Shown here one piece after another: positions 1 to 6,622 of a DNA stretch of 9,565 nt. Within the stretch, counting starts at the first letter, position 1. The number at the start of each line of letters is the position of its first letter. This stretch comes from CAJPNN01 sp041844735. GTDB lineage: Bacteria; Bacillota; Clostridia; Peptostreptococcales; Anaerovoracaceae. The stretch lies in the NCBI GenBank assembly GCA_041844735.1, contig JBGZBP010000073.1, positions 1 to 9,565 of the forward strand, in the 5' to 3' direction. The notes beneath the pieces were generated by a model, which was not told where the DNA came from, made no database searches, and saw only the letters and a list, made by a program, of their open reading frames with translations. Made by a program: the position numbers and the translations under genes.

Positions 1-2
1 CC

Positions 3-31
3 TTGCATTCTTTAATGTGATGAAGTATAGT
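3..31 (+). promoter_or_regulatory. candidate sigma-A promoter for the NhaC gene
   Basis: TTGCAT at 3-8 and TATAGT at 26-31 are separated by 17 bases, the optimal spacing for a housekeeping promoter. The -10 matches consensus in 5 of 6 positions, the -35 only in its first three. Transcription would begin near 38, leaving a leader of about 60 nt before the ATG at 97. The sequence before position 1 is unseen, so an upstream promoter cannot be excluded. Confidence 0.4.
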
Positions 32-96
32 AATATGTATATTTTTTAAACTGAAGAACTGAATGAACGAAGAATGAAGAATGGAGGGAACTGAGA

Positions 97-1650
97 ATGG
101 AGTTTGAGGCAATTAATGCCGGCTGGTTATCCATTGTGCCGCCTCTCGTGGCAATAGCACTTGCGCTTATAACAAAGGAAGTTATATCTTCTCTTTTCAT
201 AGGAGTGGCGTTCGGTGTGATAACATACTCTTTTAGCAGCGGCAAGGGGCTGATTGATGCTATGGTTGTAATGTTTCAGCTGATGGTTTCAAAGCTGGGC
301 GGCAATCTTAATATTGTATTATTCCTGTGTATTTTGGGAATAATAGTTGTGTTGGTAACAAAGGCAGGCGGTTCGCAGGCATATGGAGAGTGGGCAGCCA
401 AACGCATAAAAAGTAAGTCGCACGCACTTTTGGCGACAAGTGCATTGGGTCTTATAATATTTGTTGACGATTATTTCAATTGCTTGACAGTGGGAACGGT
501 TATGAAGCCGGTAACTGATAAATATAAAATAGCAAGAGCCAAACTGGCATATATTATCGACTCGACGGCAGCGCCTATCTGCATAATAGCACCGATATCA
601 AGCTGGGCGGCGGCGGTAGGCTCCACTCTGGGAGATGCTGATAAGACCGGAATGTTTAAAAGTGATTTGATGGCATTTATTCAAACGATTCCTTACAATT
701 TATATGCACTTTTAACACTTATAATGGTAGTGTTTGTTTCTATAAGTCACTGGAACATAGGACCTATGAAAAGGTTTGAGGAAAATGCTTTGAGCGGAAA
801 CCTCGGAGAAGCACAGGATACCGGTATACAGGAAGAAAAAGTTTCTGACAAGGGAAAAGTTATTGATTTGATGATTCCTATCTTGGGTCTAATTTTCTTT
901 TCGGTAGCATTTATGCTTTACACCGGAGGATATTTTACTGATGATAAGATAGGCATTGTGAAGGCGATAGGTGATTGCGACTCTTCGGCATCACTGGTGT
1001 ATGGCGGATTTACAGCGCTGATACTTACATTCATATTGTATATTCCGAGAAAAGTTTTGAGTTATAAGGATTTCTTCGGATCTGTATCCACGGGGGTTCA
1101 GGCTATGGTGCCGGCGGTATTGATTTTGACATTTGCATGGACAATAGGTGGAGTTTGCAGAGATTTACTGTCTACAGGAACATTTGTAGGACATATGGTC
1201 GAAGTTAGCAAATTCCCGCTGTTCTTGTTGCCTGTAGTGATATTTATTGTAGCAGCATTCCTGTCCTTCTCTATGGGAACGGCATGGGGAACTTTCGGAA
1301 TACTTATTCCGATTGTTACAATCATATGCTCGGCAGATGCAGGGAATACAACGCTCCTAATAACAGCACTTTCGGCAACATTAGGAGGCTCGGTATTCGG
1401 AGATCACTGTTCACCTATTTCGGATACGACAATTTTGTCATCAACCGGAGCACAGTGTCCTCATATGGATCACGTTTCTTCTCAAATGCCATATGCTGTA
1501 ATAGTTGCAGTTTGCAGTATAATAGGTTATCTGGGAGGAGCAATTTCTAACGGAAGTTTGGCGGTAACGCTTATTTGTGGAGTTGGATCGCTGGTAGCAG
1601 CTATGATATTTATAACAACTGTGAGTAAGAAAAAGATGACGAAGGCATAG
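97..1650 (+). CDS. Na+/H+ antiporter, NhaC family
   Basis: A 517-residue polytopic inner-membrane protein, predicted to exchange sodium ions for protons across the cytoplasmic membrane for pH and sodium homeostasis. It has about a dozen hydrophobic segments spread over the whole length, with a charged cytoplasmic stretch near residues 225-255. Conserved family motifs are VDDYFNCLTVG at 123-133, with two adjacent acidic residues in a membrane segment, FSMGTAWGTFG at 391-401, and GDHCSPISDTT at 435-445, which probably line the ion path. The length is usual for the family. The ATG at 97 is chosen because GGAGGGA at 83-89 sits 7 bases upstream. NhaC relatives also include malate/lactate antiporters (MleN), so an organic-acid substrate is possible; family membership is firm, substrate is inferred. 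It appears monocistronic, with its own terminator just downstream. Confidence 0.9.
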   Translation: MEFEAINAGWLSIVPPLVAIALALITKEVISSLFIGVAFGVITYSFSSGKGLIDAMVVMFQLMVSKLGGNLNIVLFLCILGIIVVLVTKAGGSQAYGEWAAKRIKSKSHALLATSALGLIIFVDDYFNCLTVGTVMKPVTDKYKIARAKLAYIIDSTAAPICIIAPISSWAAAVGSTLGDADKTGMFKSDLMAFIQTIPYNLYALLTLIMVVFVSISHWNIGPMKRFEENALSGNLGEAQDTGIQEEKVSDKGKVIDLMIPILGLIFFSVAFMLYTGGYFTDDKIGIVKAIGDCDSSASLVYGGFTALILTFILYIPRKVLSYKDFFGSVSTGVQAMVPAVLILTFAWTIGGVCRDLLSTGTFVGHMVEVSKFPLFLLPVVIFIVAAFLSFSMGTAWGTFGILIPIVTIICSADAGNTTLLITALSATLGGSVFGDHCSPISDTTILSSTGAQCPHMDHVSSQMPYAVIVAVCSIIGYLGGAISNGSLAVTLICGVGSLVAAMIFITTVSKKKMTKA

Positions 1651-1671
1651 TCAACAGTAAGAGAAACTGAT

Positions 1672-1719
1672 AAAAATCCTGCGAGAAAGTACAAAAATGC
1701 TTGACTGCGGGATTTTTTT
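1672..1719 (+). terminator. intrinsic terminator of the NhaC gene
   Basis: AAAAATCCTGC at 1672-1682 pairs with GCGGGATTTTT at 1707-1717 (11 bp with one T-G wobble), and the T-run continues to 1719. The loop is 24 nt and may close further through AGT/ACT. The stem starts 21 bases past the NhaC stop codon. The 3' arm and T-run double as promoter sequence for the next operon. Confidence 0.75.
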
Positions 1720-1729
1720 ATAATATACT
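1701..1729 (+). promoter_or_regulatory. sigma-A promoter of rplM-rpsI
   Basis: TTGACT at 1701-1706 and TATACT at 1724-1729 are exactly 17 bases apart, each matching consensus in 5 of 6 positions. Transcription would start near 1736, giving a leader of about 214 nt before rplM. The promoter lies inside the 3' half of the preceding terminator, so the terminator T-run serves as promoter spacer. A nearer TATAAT (1719-1724) is only 12 bases from the -35 and is not used as the call. Confidence 0.75.
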
Positions 1730-1882
1730 TATCAATGCATTATGTGTAGAATTCCTGAGTTCCACAGGTTTTCATATATATTCAGTACGGGCGCAAACAA
1801 GTGCTGTGGCTGAAAAACAGTCAGTCAGTCGGAACATTTTAGGCGGGCTGTCAAAATAATTTATATTATTTGAACTGAAAGC

Positions 1883-1926
1883 GATTGCTTGGCCGTTTAC
1901 GATTGTAAAGTCGGATAGGAGCAATC
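1883..1926 (+). ncRNA. candidate L13 ribosomal protein leader
   Basis: GATTGCT at 1883-1889 pairs perfectly with AGCAATC at 1920-1926. Inside it, TTTAC at 1896-1900 pairs with GTAAA at 1905-1909 around a GATT loop, extended by CCG/CGG (1893-1895 with 1912-1914) across a two-base bulge. This compact two-tier hairpin ends 9 bases before the rplM ribosome binding site, where an autoregulatory L13 leader lies in Firmicutes. By analogy, excess L13 would bind it and reduce expression of rplM-rpsI. The helices are seen in the sequence; assignment to the L13 leader family is inference from position and shape, not from an alignment. Confidence 0.6.
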
Positions 1927-1949
1927 TCAGTAGGTAGGGAGGTAAAAGA

Positions 1950-2378
1950 ATGAAATCATTTATTGCAAAGCCTCATGAAGTAGAGAGAAAATGGTATGTC
2001 ATAGATGCTGAAGGAAAAACTCTTGGCAGATTGGCATCCGAAATCGCTTCTATTTTGAGAGGAAAGAAGAAACCGATTTTCACACCGCATGTTGACACAG
2101 GTGATTATGTAGTGGTTATCAATGCGGAAAAAGTCGAAGTGACAGGTAAGAAAAGAAAAGAAAAAATCTATAAAAGACATACAGGATATCCGGGCGGTCT
2201 TAGAGAGATTACATTTGAAAAGCTTCAAGCTAAGAAGCCGGAGGAGATAATCAGACATGCTGTAAAAGGTATGATGCCTAACGGAAAGCTTGGCAGACAG
2301 ATGTACAAGAAGTTAAAGGTATATGCAGGTGCAGAGCATCCACATACAGCTCAGAAACCGGAAATTTGGAATTTTTAA
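1950..2378 (+). CDS. rplM: 50S ribosomal protein L13
   Basis: A 142-residue protein, the usual bacterial length, that binds 23S rRNA early in assembly of the large ribosomal subunit. Recognisable features are the N-terminal KWYVIDAEGKTLGRLAS at about 14-30, the basic RGKKKP segment at 37-42, the HTGYPGG loop in mid-protein, and a C-terminal region ending in QKPEIWNF. The start is set by AGGGAGGT at 1936-1943, 6 bases before the ATG. It is the first gene of the conserved rplM-rpsI operon and lies 18 bases upstream of rpsI. Its promoter and probable autoregulatory leader lie upstream. Nothing in the coding sequence looks abnormal. Confidence 0.98.
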   Translation: MKSFIAKPHEVERKWYVIDAEGKTLGRLASEIASILRGKKKPIFTPHVDTGDYVVVINAEKVEVTGKKRKEKIYKRHTGYPGGLREITFEKLQAKKPEEIIRHAVKGMMPNGKLGRQMYKKLKVYAGAEHPHTAQKPEIWNF

Positions 2379-2396
2379 GAGGGGAGGAATCATTAG

Positions 2397-2792
2397 ATGG
2401 CAGTTACACAGTATCAAGGAACAGGCAGAAGAAAGTCTTCTGTAGCTAGAGTAAGATTGATCCCCGGCAAGGGTGATATCACCATAAATAAAAAACCGAT
2501 TGACGAATATTTCGGAATGGAAATCGTCAAGAGAGAAGTAAAGAGACCTTTTGAAATCGCAGGAGTTGAAGGAAAATTCGATGTGATTGCTACTGTAACA
2601 GGCGGCGGATTTACAGGTCAGGCAGGAGCACTTAGACACGGAGTTTCAAGAGCTTTGTGTGAAGTGGACAAAGAAGCTTACAGACCGCTTTTGAAAGCAG
2701 CAGGGTTCTTGACAAGAGACCCTAGAATGAAGGAAAGAAAGAAGTACGGATTGAAGAAAGCGAGAAGAGCTTCTCAGTTCTCAAAACGTTAA
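2397..2792 (+). CDS. rpsI: 30S ribosomal protein S9
   Basis: A 131-residue protein, the normal bacterial length (about 130), located in the head of the small ribosomal subunit. Its flexible basic C-terminal tail reaches toward the P-site tRNA. Family features are YQGTGRRKSSVARVRL near the N-terminus, the central GGGFTGQAGALRHGVSRAL segment, FLTRDPRMKERKKYGLKKAR, and the invariant terminal QFSKR. The tail reads RRASQFSKR, where many bacteria have proline in place of the serine; this is probably a tolerated variant. The ribosome binding site AGGGGAGGAA at 2380-2389 precedes the ATG by 7 bases, directly after the rplM stop. It is the last gene of the operon, with a terminator about 90 bases downstream. 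Confidence 0.98.
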   Translation: MAVTQYQGTGRRKSSVARVRLIPGKGDITINKKPIDEYFGMEIVKREVKRPFEIAGVEGKFDVIATVTGGGFTGQAGALRHGVSRALCEVDKEAYRPLLKAAGFLTRDPRMKERKKYGLKKARRASQFSKR

Positions 2793-2878
2793 TCGAAAAG
2801 TTTCAGGAATTAATCGTCGGCATCAGGGAGATGCTGCCGGTCGAGCAGAAAGCGTTTTGAACAATATAATGAATATAG

Positions 2879-2908
2879 AACCCTTGCAGTTGCAGGGGTT
2901 TTTGTTTT
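2879..2908 (+). terminator. intrinsic terminator of rplM-rpsI
   Basis: AACCCTTGCA at 2879-2888 pairs with TGCAGGGGTT at 2891-2900 (10 bp, one T-G wobble), followed by TTTTGTTTTG. A second imperfect hairpin lies just before it at 2814-2844, where GCATC/GATGC encloses AGGGA with bulged outer TCG/CGA pairs; it may protect the transcript 3' end. Confidence 0.85.
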
Positions 2909-2988
2909 GCCATCTTTGGCTTATAGGACAAAAAGTGTTGGTGAAAACCGCTGTGGATGCGAAAAAATTTATTAAAAATTTATAAAGA

Positions 2989-3019
2989 TTGTGTTAAAAA
3001 AATTATTTTATGTTATAAT
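2989..3019 (+). promoter_or_regulatory. extended -10 promoter of the SLH protein gene
   Basis: A perfect TATAAT at 3014-3019 is preceded by TGT at 3011-3013, giving an extended -10 element (TGN-TATAAT). TTGTGT at 2989-2994 is a weak -35 at 19 bases, and GTGTTA at 2991-2996 is an alternative at 17. Transcription would start near 3026, leaving an 80-nt leader. The surrounding DNA is very A+T-rich. The rest of the 2793-3107 gap holds only the rpsI terminator and this promoter. Confidence 0.65.
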
Positions 3020-3091
3020 AATATAACTATAAATGCAGACAGTATTTTAGGGATGTTTAGAGTAAGAATATTTTGCACAATTATAAAACTT

Positions 3092-3110
3092 GGGGGAGAG
3101 TAACGGGATG
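3092..3110 (+). promoter_or_regulatory. ribosome binding site and ATG that fix the SLH protein start
   Basis: GGGGGAG at 3092-3098 lies 9 bases before the ATG at 3108-3110. An in-frame TTG at 3090 overlaps this G-run, so it has no binding site of its own. Starting at the ATG also gives a textbook signal peptide beginning MKSIFK. The ATG is therefore preferred and the protein is 757 residues. Confidence 0.85.
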
Positions 3111-5381
3111 AAAAGTATATTTAAATGTGTACTTGCTGTATGCGTGGCATGTACTTTAGTATTTCAAGGATTTGCAGTAAATCCGGGATATGCACAGGGA
3201 AATTCGAGTCAGGGCTCGGATGTCGGTGTGAAAAAGGAAGTTAGAGGAATGTCGGAAGACTGGGAAAAGGCTTCAAATTTCGGAGTAAAGCCGTTTAGTG
3301 CGGGGGACAGCAGCATTCAGGTTAAGACGCAGCCTGAAAGAGAAATCAGAGTTCTTATAGACGGTGTTATGCAATATAATTTTTATATAGATAATATTAC
3401 TCATCAAAAGAAAGAAGTTCCGGCATATGCGGATGGGAGAGGCTATGTTTCATATAGGCTGGAAAATCCGTTGAAAGTGGGGCAAAAAGTTAAGATAAGA
3501 CTTTATGAAGACGGGTTTTATGCAGACAGCGTTACATACACTGTGAAAGAAAATGAGATAGAGGAGAAATTGGCAGAGGAAACGCTGCCTCCTTCGCCCC
3601 CACATGAGACGGATAAGGTGAAAGTTGTCCCGCCGGACAGTTTTGATGAAGATTATTGGAATAGAGAGGTTCTGAAACTGTCTCCGGAAATTCACGGAGT
3701 CAACGAACATTGGCAAAGTGCACTTTACTTCGGGGTGGCACCGCTTAAAGTAGGAACTGAAAAAATTCAGGTGAAAGCCGAAGAGGGAGCTATAGCGAGA
3801 ATTTTTATCAACGGTATTCAGATAAAAGAGAAGACGTATCCGAACGGAATCCACAAACCTGCTGTTGAAAGAAGTCCTATTGCAAACGGAGCGGGGATTA
3901 TTTCCATGGATTTGGAAAAACCTTTGAAAGCAGGAGATAAGATTCGTATCACGGTTACATCCGGAGGATATTTTATCGGAAGTGTGACTGTTACAATAGC
4001 ACAGGAAGATTTGATTCCGCCAAGAGTACAAGCGATAGAAGACAGGGTTTTTGAGCAGGGAACGGAGATTGAGACTATATATGTGATGGCAAGTGATGAA
4101 AGCGGAAATTTGGGAATCGTTATCACAGGACTACCTAAGGGGCTTTCATATGATCCGTATGCAGGTGGAATAGTGGGAACGCCTGAAGAACCGGGGACGT
4201 ATAAGGTTAAGATAAAGGCAAGCGACCAGATTAACGAAACAACTAAAGAATTTCAAATAAAAGTAAATAAGAAAAAAGAGCCAAATGTCGGACATGACCC
4301 GGGCGAACCTCAGCATCCGCCGACAGGAGAGCCTCAGAATCCGCCTCAGACGGGCGACCCTCAGGCGCCGCAGACAGGAAATCAGGGAAATAGCGGTGGT
4401 CAGACAACGCCACCTGAAAGTGGTTCGGGGCAGGGCAATACAGGGACAGGTGAGCCGGGGACGAGCAGTCCCGGACAGTCACAGCAACCACCGCAAACAG
4501 GCGGGTCCGGACAGCCCGGTAATTCCGGGGCTCCTGTGACACCGCAAAATCCTACGGAACCGGGGAACACACCTTCTGTGCCGAATCAGCCGGGACAGGG
4601 TAATGGCACCGGCAATTCAGCCGGATCGGGAGGAGTGCCTCCTGTAGTTAACAATCCGGTACTGCCGGCAGCACCATCAATAGGAGGAGCTGTGCTTAAT
4701 TCACCGGTGATAAAAAAAGAGGACGCAGGCAAGGATTTGAAGCTTGATTTGAAGGGTTTCTATAGAGCATACATATCAGGATATCCGGACGGCACATTCA
4801 GACCGGATGCAGTAATAAGCAGAGCAGAGGGAGCTTCTATGATTGCCAGACTGGCAGAGCTGGATTTATCGGATGATTCGATTCCTAAGTTTAAGGATAC
4901 GAAGAAGGCGTGGTATAATAAGGTGATTAATGCAGTGTCGAAAAAAGGATTGATGCCGGCTGATGAAGATGGCAACTTCCGTCCTACAACAGGAATGACA
5001 AGGGCTGAATTTGCGAGAGCAATTGCACCTCTTGATAAAACAAACAACAAAGCCGCAGCATTCAGCGATATAAAAGGTCACAAGTATGAAAAAGAAATAA
5101 ACCAGGCATATGGGAATGGCAGAATCAACGGATATCCGGATGGTACTTTTAAGCCGGATAACTATATCAGTCGAGCAGAGGCGGTTAAAATATTAAATTC
5201 TCTCTACAACAGGGTTGTAAAAAAAGAGGGTCTTAAAAAAGTAATGGATAACATAATCAAATTTAGTGATGTTAATGAAAATTACTGGGCATATTATGAT
5301 ATAGTTCAGGCATCTAACAGCCATTACTATGAGAGAAAATCAGATAAAGATAATCAAGAAATTTGGACTAAATTATTTTAG
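3108..5381 (+). CDS. secreted SLH-domain surface protein with duplicated N-terminal domain
   Basis: A 757-residue exported protein predicted to attach non-covalently to the secondary cell-wall polymer. Residues 1-29 form a signal peptide with likely cleavage after GYA (A29). Two homologous regions of about 100 residues follow, near 46-147 and 196-298. Each has a W...FGV start, an IQVK strand, a [DN]G turn, and an NPLKVG/KPLKAG...DGF/GGY...SVT ending. Residues 304-386 resemble an Ig-like domain (GLPKGLSYDP, GIVGTP, GTYKVKIKASD). A Pro/Gly/Gln/Thr-rich spacer covers about 390-535. SLH repeats follow, with GYPDGTFRPD and SRAE 571-574, DGNFRP and TRAE 631-634, and GYPDGTFKPD and SRAE 688-691, then an FSDVNENYWAYY tail. 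No enzymatic motif is visible. A structural, adhesive or ligand-binding surface role is inferred, and the ligand is unknown. The gene is transcribed alone. Confidence 0.88.
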   Translation: MKSIFKCVLAVCVACTLVFQGFAVNPGYAQGNSSQGSDVGVKKEVRGMSEDWEKASNFGVKPFSAGDSSIQVKTQPEREIRVLIDGVMQYNFYIDNITHQKKEVPAYADGRGYVSYRLENPLKVGQKVKIRLYEDGFYADSVTYTVKENEIEEKLAEETLPPSPPHETDKVKVVPPDSFDEDYWNREVLKLSPEIHGVNEHWQSALYFGVAPLKVGTEKIQVKAEEGAIARIFINGIQIKEKTYPNGIHKPAVERSPIANGAGIISMDLEKPLKAGDKIRITVTSGGYFIGSVTVTIAQEDLIPPRVQAIEDRVFEQGTEIETIYVMASDESGNLGIVITGLPKGLSYDPYAGGIVGTPEEPGTYKVKIKASDQINETTKEFQIKVNKKKEPNVGHDPGEPQHPPTGEPQNPPQTGDPQAPQTGNQGNSGGQTTPPESGSGQGNTGTGEPGTSSPGQSQQPPQTGGSGQPGNSGAPVTPQNPTEPGNTPSVPNQPGQGNGTGNSAGSGGVPPVVNNPVLPAAPSIGGAVLNSPVIKKEDAGKDLKLDLKGFYRAYISGYPDGTFRPDAVISRAEGASMIARLAELDLSDDSIPKFKDTKKAWYNKVINAVSKKGLMPADEDGNFRPTTGMTRAEFARAIAPLDKTNNKAAAFSDIKGHKYEKEINQAYGNGRINGYPDGTFKPDNYISRAEAVKILNSLYNRVVKKEGLKKVMDNIIKFSDVNENYWAYYDIVQASNSHYYERKSDKDNQEIWTKLF
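4275..4710 (+). repeat. low-complexity Pro/Gly/Gln-rich coding repeat (spacer)
   Basis: This in-frame segment of the SLH protein gene encodes degenerate repeats of the type GEPQ-NPPQTG-DPQ-APQTG, passing into GQGNTGTGEPG and QPGQGNG-like units. It is visibly richer in G and C than its flanks. It separates the Ig-like module from the SLH anchor and probably acts as an extended wall-spanning stalk. Such repeats are prone to length variation between strains. Confidence 0.75.
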
Positions 5382-5397
5382 GAAACTTTCCATAAGT

Positions 5398-5438
5398 CGG
5401 TGCCCCTTATGCTTTCAGAGGGGCATCGTCATTTTGTT
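5398..5438 (+). terminator. intrinsic terminator of the SLH protein gene
   Basis: CGGTGCCCCT at 5398-5407 pairs with AGGGGCATCG at 5419-5428 (10 bp with one G-T wobble) around an 11-nt loop. The downstream tract TCATTTTGTTGTTT is T-rich but interrupted, so termination may be incomplete. Confidence 0.65.
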
Positions 5439-5468
5439 GTTTAAATAAATATATTATTCATTTTTTAC

Positions 5469-5498
5469 TTGAAAAGACTTGGTCATAAATGTTAGAAT
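5469..5498 (+). promoter_or_regulatory. promoter upstream of the leader or small RNA before the EamA transporter
   Basis: TTGAAA at 5469-5474 and TAGAAT at 5493-5498 are 18 bases apart, with TGT at 5490-5492 making an extended -10. Transcription would begin near 5505, about 170 nt before the transporter ATG. A terminator-like hairpin intervenes at 5588-5608. Confidence 0.6.
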
Positions 5499-5504
5499 AG
5501 TTAT

Positions 5505-5609
5505 CGTCTAATGAGTTAGTTTTAAATTGTGAAAAGAGTGTAGAATAAGAGCTTGGTTGCCTTATTCTATGCGAGATAATATTTAATAGCGCCTTCGGGG
5601 GCTTTTTTC
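5505..5609 (+). ncRNA. candidate small RNA or attenuated leader of the EamA gene
   Basis: Between the promoter at 5469-5498 and the T-run at 5603-5608 lies a roughly 100-nt transcribed segment with no plausible reading frame. It contains a perfect 9-bp helix, TAGAATAAG at 5541-5549 with CTTATTCTA at 5561-5569, around an AGCTTGGTTGC loop, and then the terminator. I recognise no known riboswitch or T-box signature in it and could not find a convincing antiterminator pairing. It could be a riboswitch or attenuator for the transporter, a stand-alone small RNA, or leader with a leaky terminator. Confidence 0.4.
5588..5608 (+). terminator. TTCG-loop intrinsic terminator or attenuator before the EamA gene
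   Basis: AGCGCC at 5588-5593 and GGGGCT at 5598-5603 flank a TTCG tetraloop and pair with one G-G mismatch, followed by six T residues through 5608. It lies 65 bases before the EamA start, so it must be read through, regulated or bypassed by a second promoter. A weak candidate for such a promoter is TTGAGC 5611-5616 with TATTTT 5634-5639. Confidence 0.65.
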
Positions 5610-5673
5610 ATTGAGCAGATGCTTTTTGAAAACTATTTTAGGATAAAATTTTAGAAGGGAAACGGGTGATTGG

Positions 5674-6564
5674 ATGAGTAATCAGAAAAAAGCAGATTTG
5701 ATGCTTTTGCTTGTGACGCTTTTTTGGGGTGCGTCATATTATATGATTGATATCAGTTTACGTGATTTACAACCTATGACACTTAATGCAATAAGGTTTG
5801 TTGTTGCGTTTCTGCTGGTGTTTGTTATATTTTTTAAAAAACTGTTGAAAATAAATCTGCCGACATTAAAATATGCGTTTATTGCAGGGATAGCAATGGG
5901 GGGAGCATATTTCTTCTGTACGACAGGGGTTATGTATACAAGTCTTTCAAATGCAGGTTTTTTAGGGGCGTTGTCAGTAGTGTTTACGCCGATATTGGGA
6001 CTTTTATTTAAAAGGCAGATACCTGATAAGAAGTTTATTTTAGTTGTGGCTCTATGCGTTATCGGGGTAGGCTTATTGACTATAAGTGAATCTTTCCGCC
6101 CTGATTTCGGAGACATCTTTTGTATAGCGGGATCTCTTTGCTTTGCTGCGAATTTACTTGTGACTGAAACGGCTGTAAAAAATGAAAAGGTGGACTCGTT
6201 TAATATGGCTGTTTACGAGCTGGGATTTATAGGCGTGGCGATGACTATAGGAGCGTTTATATTTGAGGAACCGACATTGCCTCAGTCTGCGGTGACATGG
6301 GGAACAACACTATTTTTGGCGATTTTCTGTTCCGGAGTATCAATTATTATACAAGTTTTAGCTCAGAGATATACAACAGCCAATCATGTTGGTATACTAT
6401 ATACGTTGGAACCGTTATTTGTAGCAGTAATTGCATTCTTTTTGGCAGGAGAGGTGTTGTCATACAGAGCATACGGAGGTGCGGCATTGATGATGTTCTC
6501 GATTGTTTTGATGGAAGTGGATTTCGGTGCGATAACATTAGGTAGAAGAAAACAAAAAATATAA
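5674..6564 (+). CDS. EamA/DMT-superfamily membrane transporter
   Basis: A 296-residue integral membrane protein with about ten hydrophobic segments arranged as two EamA repeats, the standard architecture and length for drug/metabolite exporters of this family. Family signatures are the N-terminal WGASYY at 18-23 in the first helix, RF at 41-42, the NAGFLGALSVVFTPILGLL stretch in the first half, and LEPLFVAVIAFFLAGE at 245-260 in the second. Substrates of the family include amino acids and other small metabolites; none can be assigned here. The Shine-Dalgarno is weak. AGAAGGGA (5653-5660) lies 13 bases from the ATG and GGGTGA (5664-5669) lies 4 bases away, suggesting modest translation. No terminator separates it from guaA 58 bases downstream. 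A link to purine metabolism would be speculation. Confidence 0.9.
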   Translation: MSNQKKADLMLLLVTLFWGASYYMIDISLRDLQPMTLNAIRFVVAFLLVFVIFFKKLLKINLPTLKYAFIAGIAMGGAYFFCTTGVMYTSLSNAGFLGALSVVFTPILGLLFKRQIPDKKFILVVALCVIGVGLLTISESFRPDFGDIFCIAGSLCFAANLLVTETAVKNEKVDSFNMAVYELGFIGVAMTIGAFIFEEPTLPQSAVTWGTTLFLAIFCSGVSIIIQVLAQRYTTANHVGILYTLEPLFVAVIAFFLAGEVLSYRAYGGAALMMFSIVLMEVDFGAITLGRRKQKI

Positions 6565-6622
6565 AATTGGAGCGGCGAGTGATAGCCGGAGCAAGATACA
6601 GTCGGATCAAAAGGAGGAGCAA

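Noticed and set aside
3090..3107. TTG start giving a protein six residues longer (763 residues)
   Set aside because: The TTG overlaps the GGGGGAG binding site that serves the ATG at 3108 and has no binding site of its own. The ATG also gives a normal signal peptide.
3108..3155. Lipoprotein signal in the SLH protein (Cys at residues 12 and 15)
   Set aside because: LAVC and CVAC do not fit the lipobox, and the hydrophobic core continues past them to a type I cleavage site at GYA.
3450..4031. 193-residue open frame on the minus strand
   Set aside because: It lies wholly opposite the duplicated-domain region of the SLH gene, has no binding site, and its composition (Ser/Phe/Cys-rich) is that of an antisense frame.
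4335..4510. Repeated PQTG motifs as sortase signals
   Set aside because: They lie in the middle of the protein with no following hydrophobic segment and basic tail. Anchoring is explained by the SLH repeats.
4243..4542. Reading frames on both strands across the Pro/Gly-rich spacer (84-99 residues)
   Set aside because: They arise from the biased G+C-rich repeat codons of the SLH gene, lack ribosome binding sites and encode low-complexity Arg- or Ser-rich sequence.
5505..5600. T-box, preQ1, SAM or purine riboswitch in the EamA leader
   Set aside because: I could not find the T-box GGTGG-type conserved bulge or the conserved cores of these classes, so only an unassigned structured leader is reported.
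6565..6622. Purine riboswitch or terminator before guaA
   Set aside because: The gap is only 58 bases and shows just a 4-bp helix (CGGC 6573-6576 with GCCG 6585-6588), with no T-run and no purine aptamer core.
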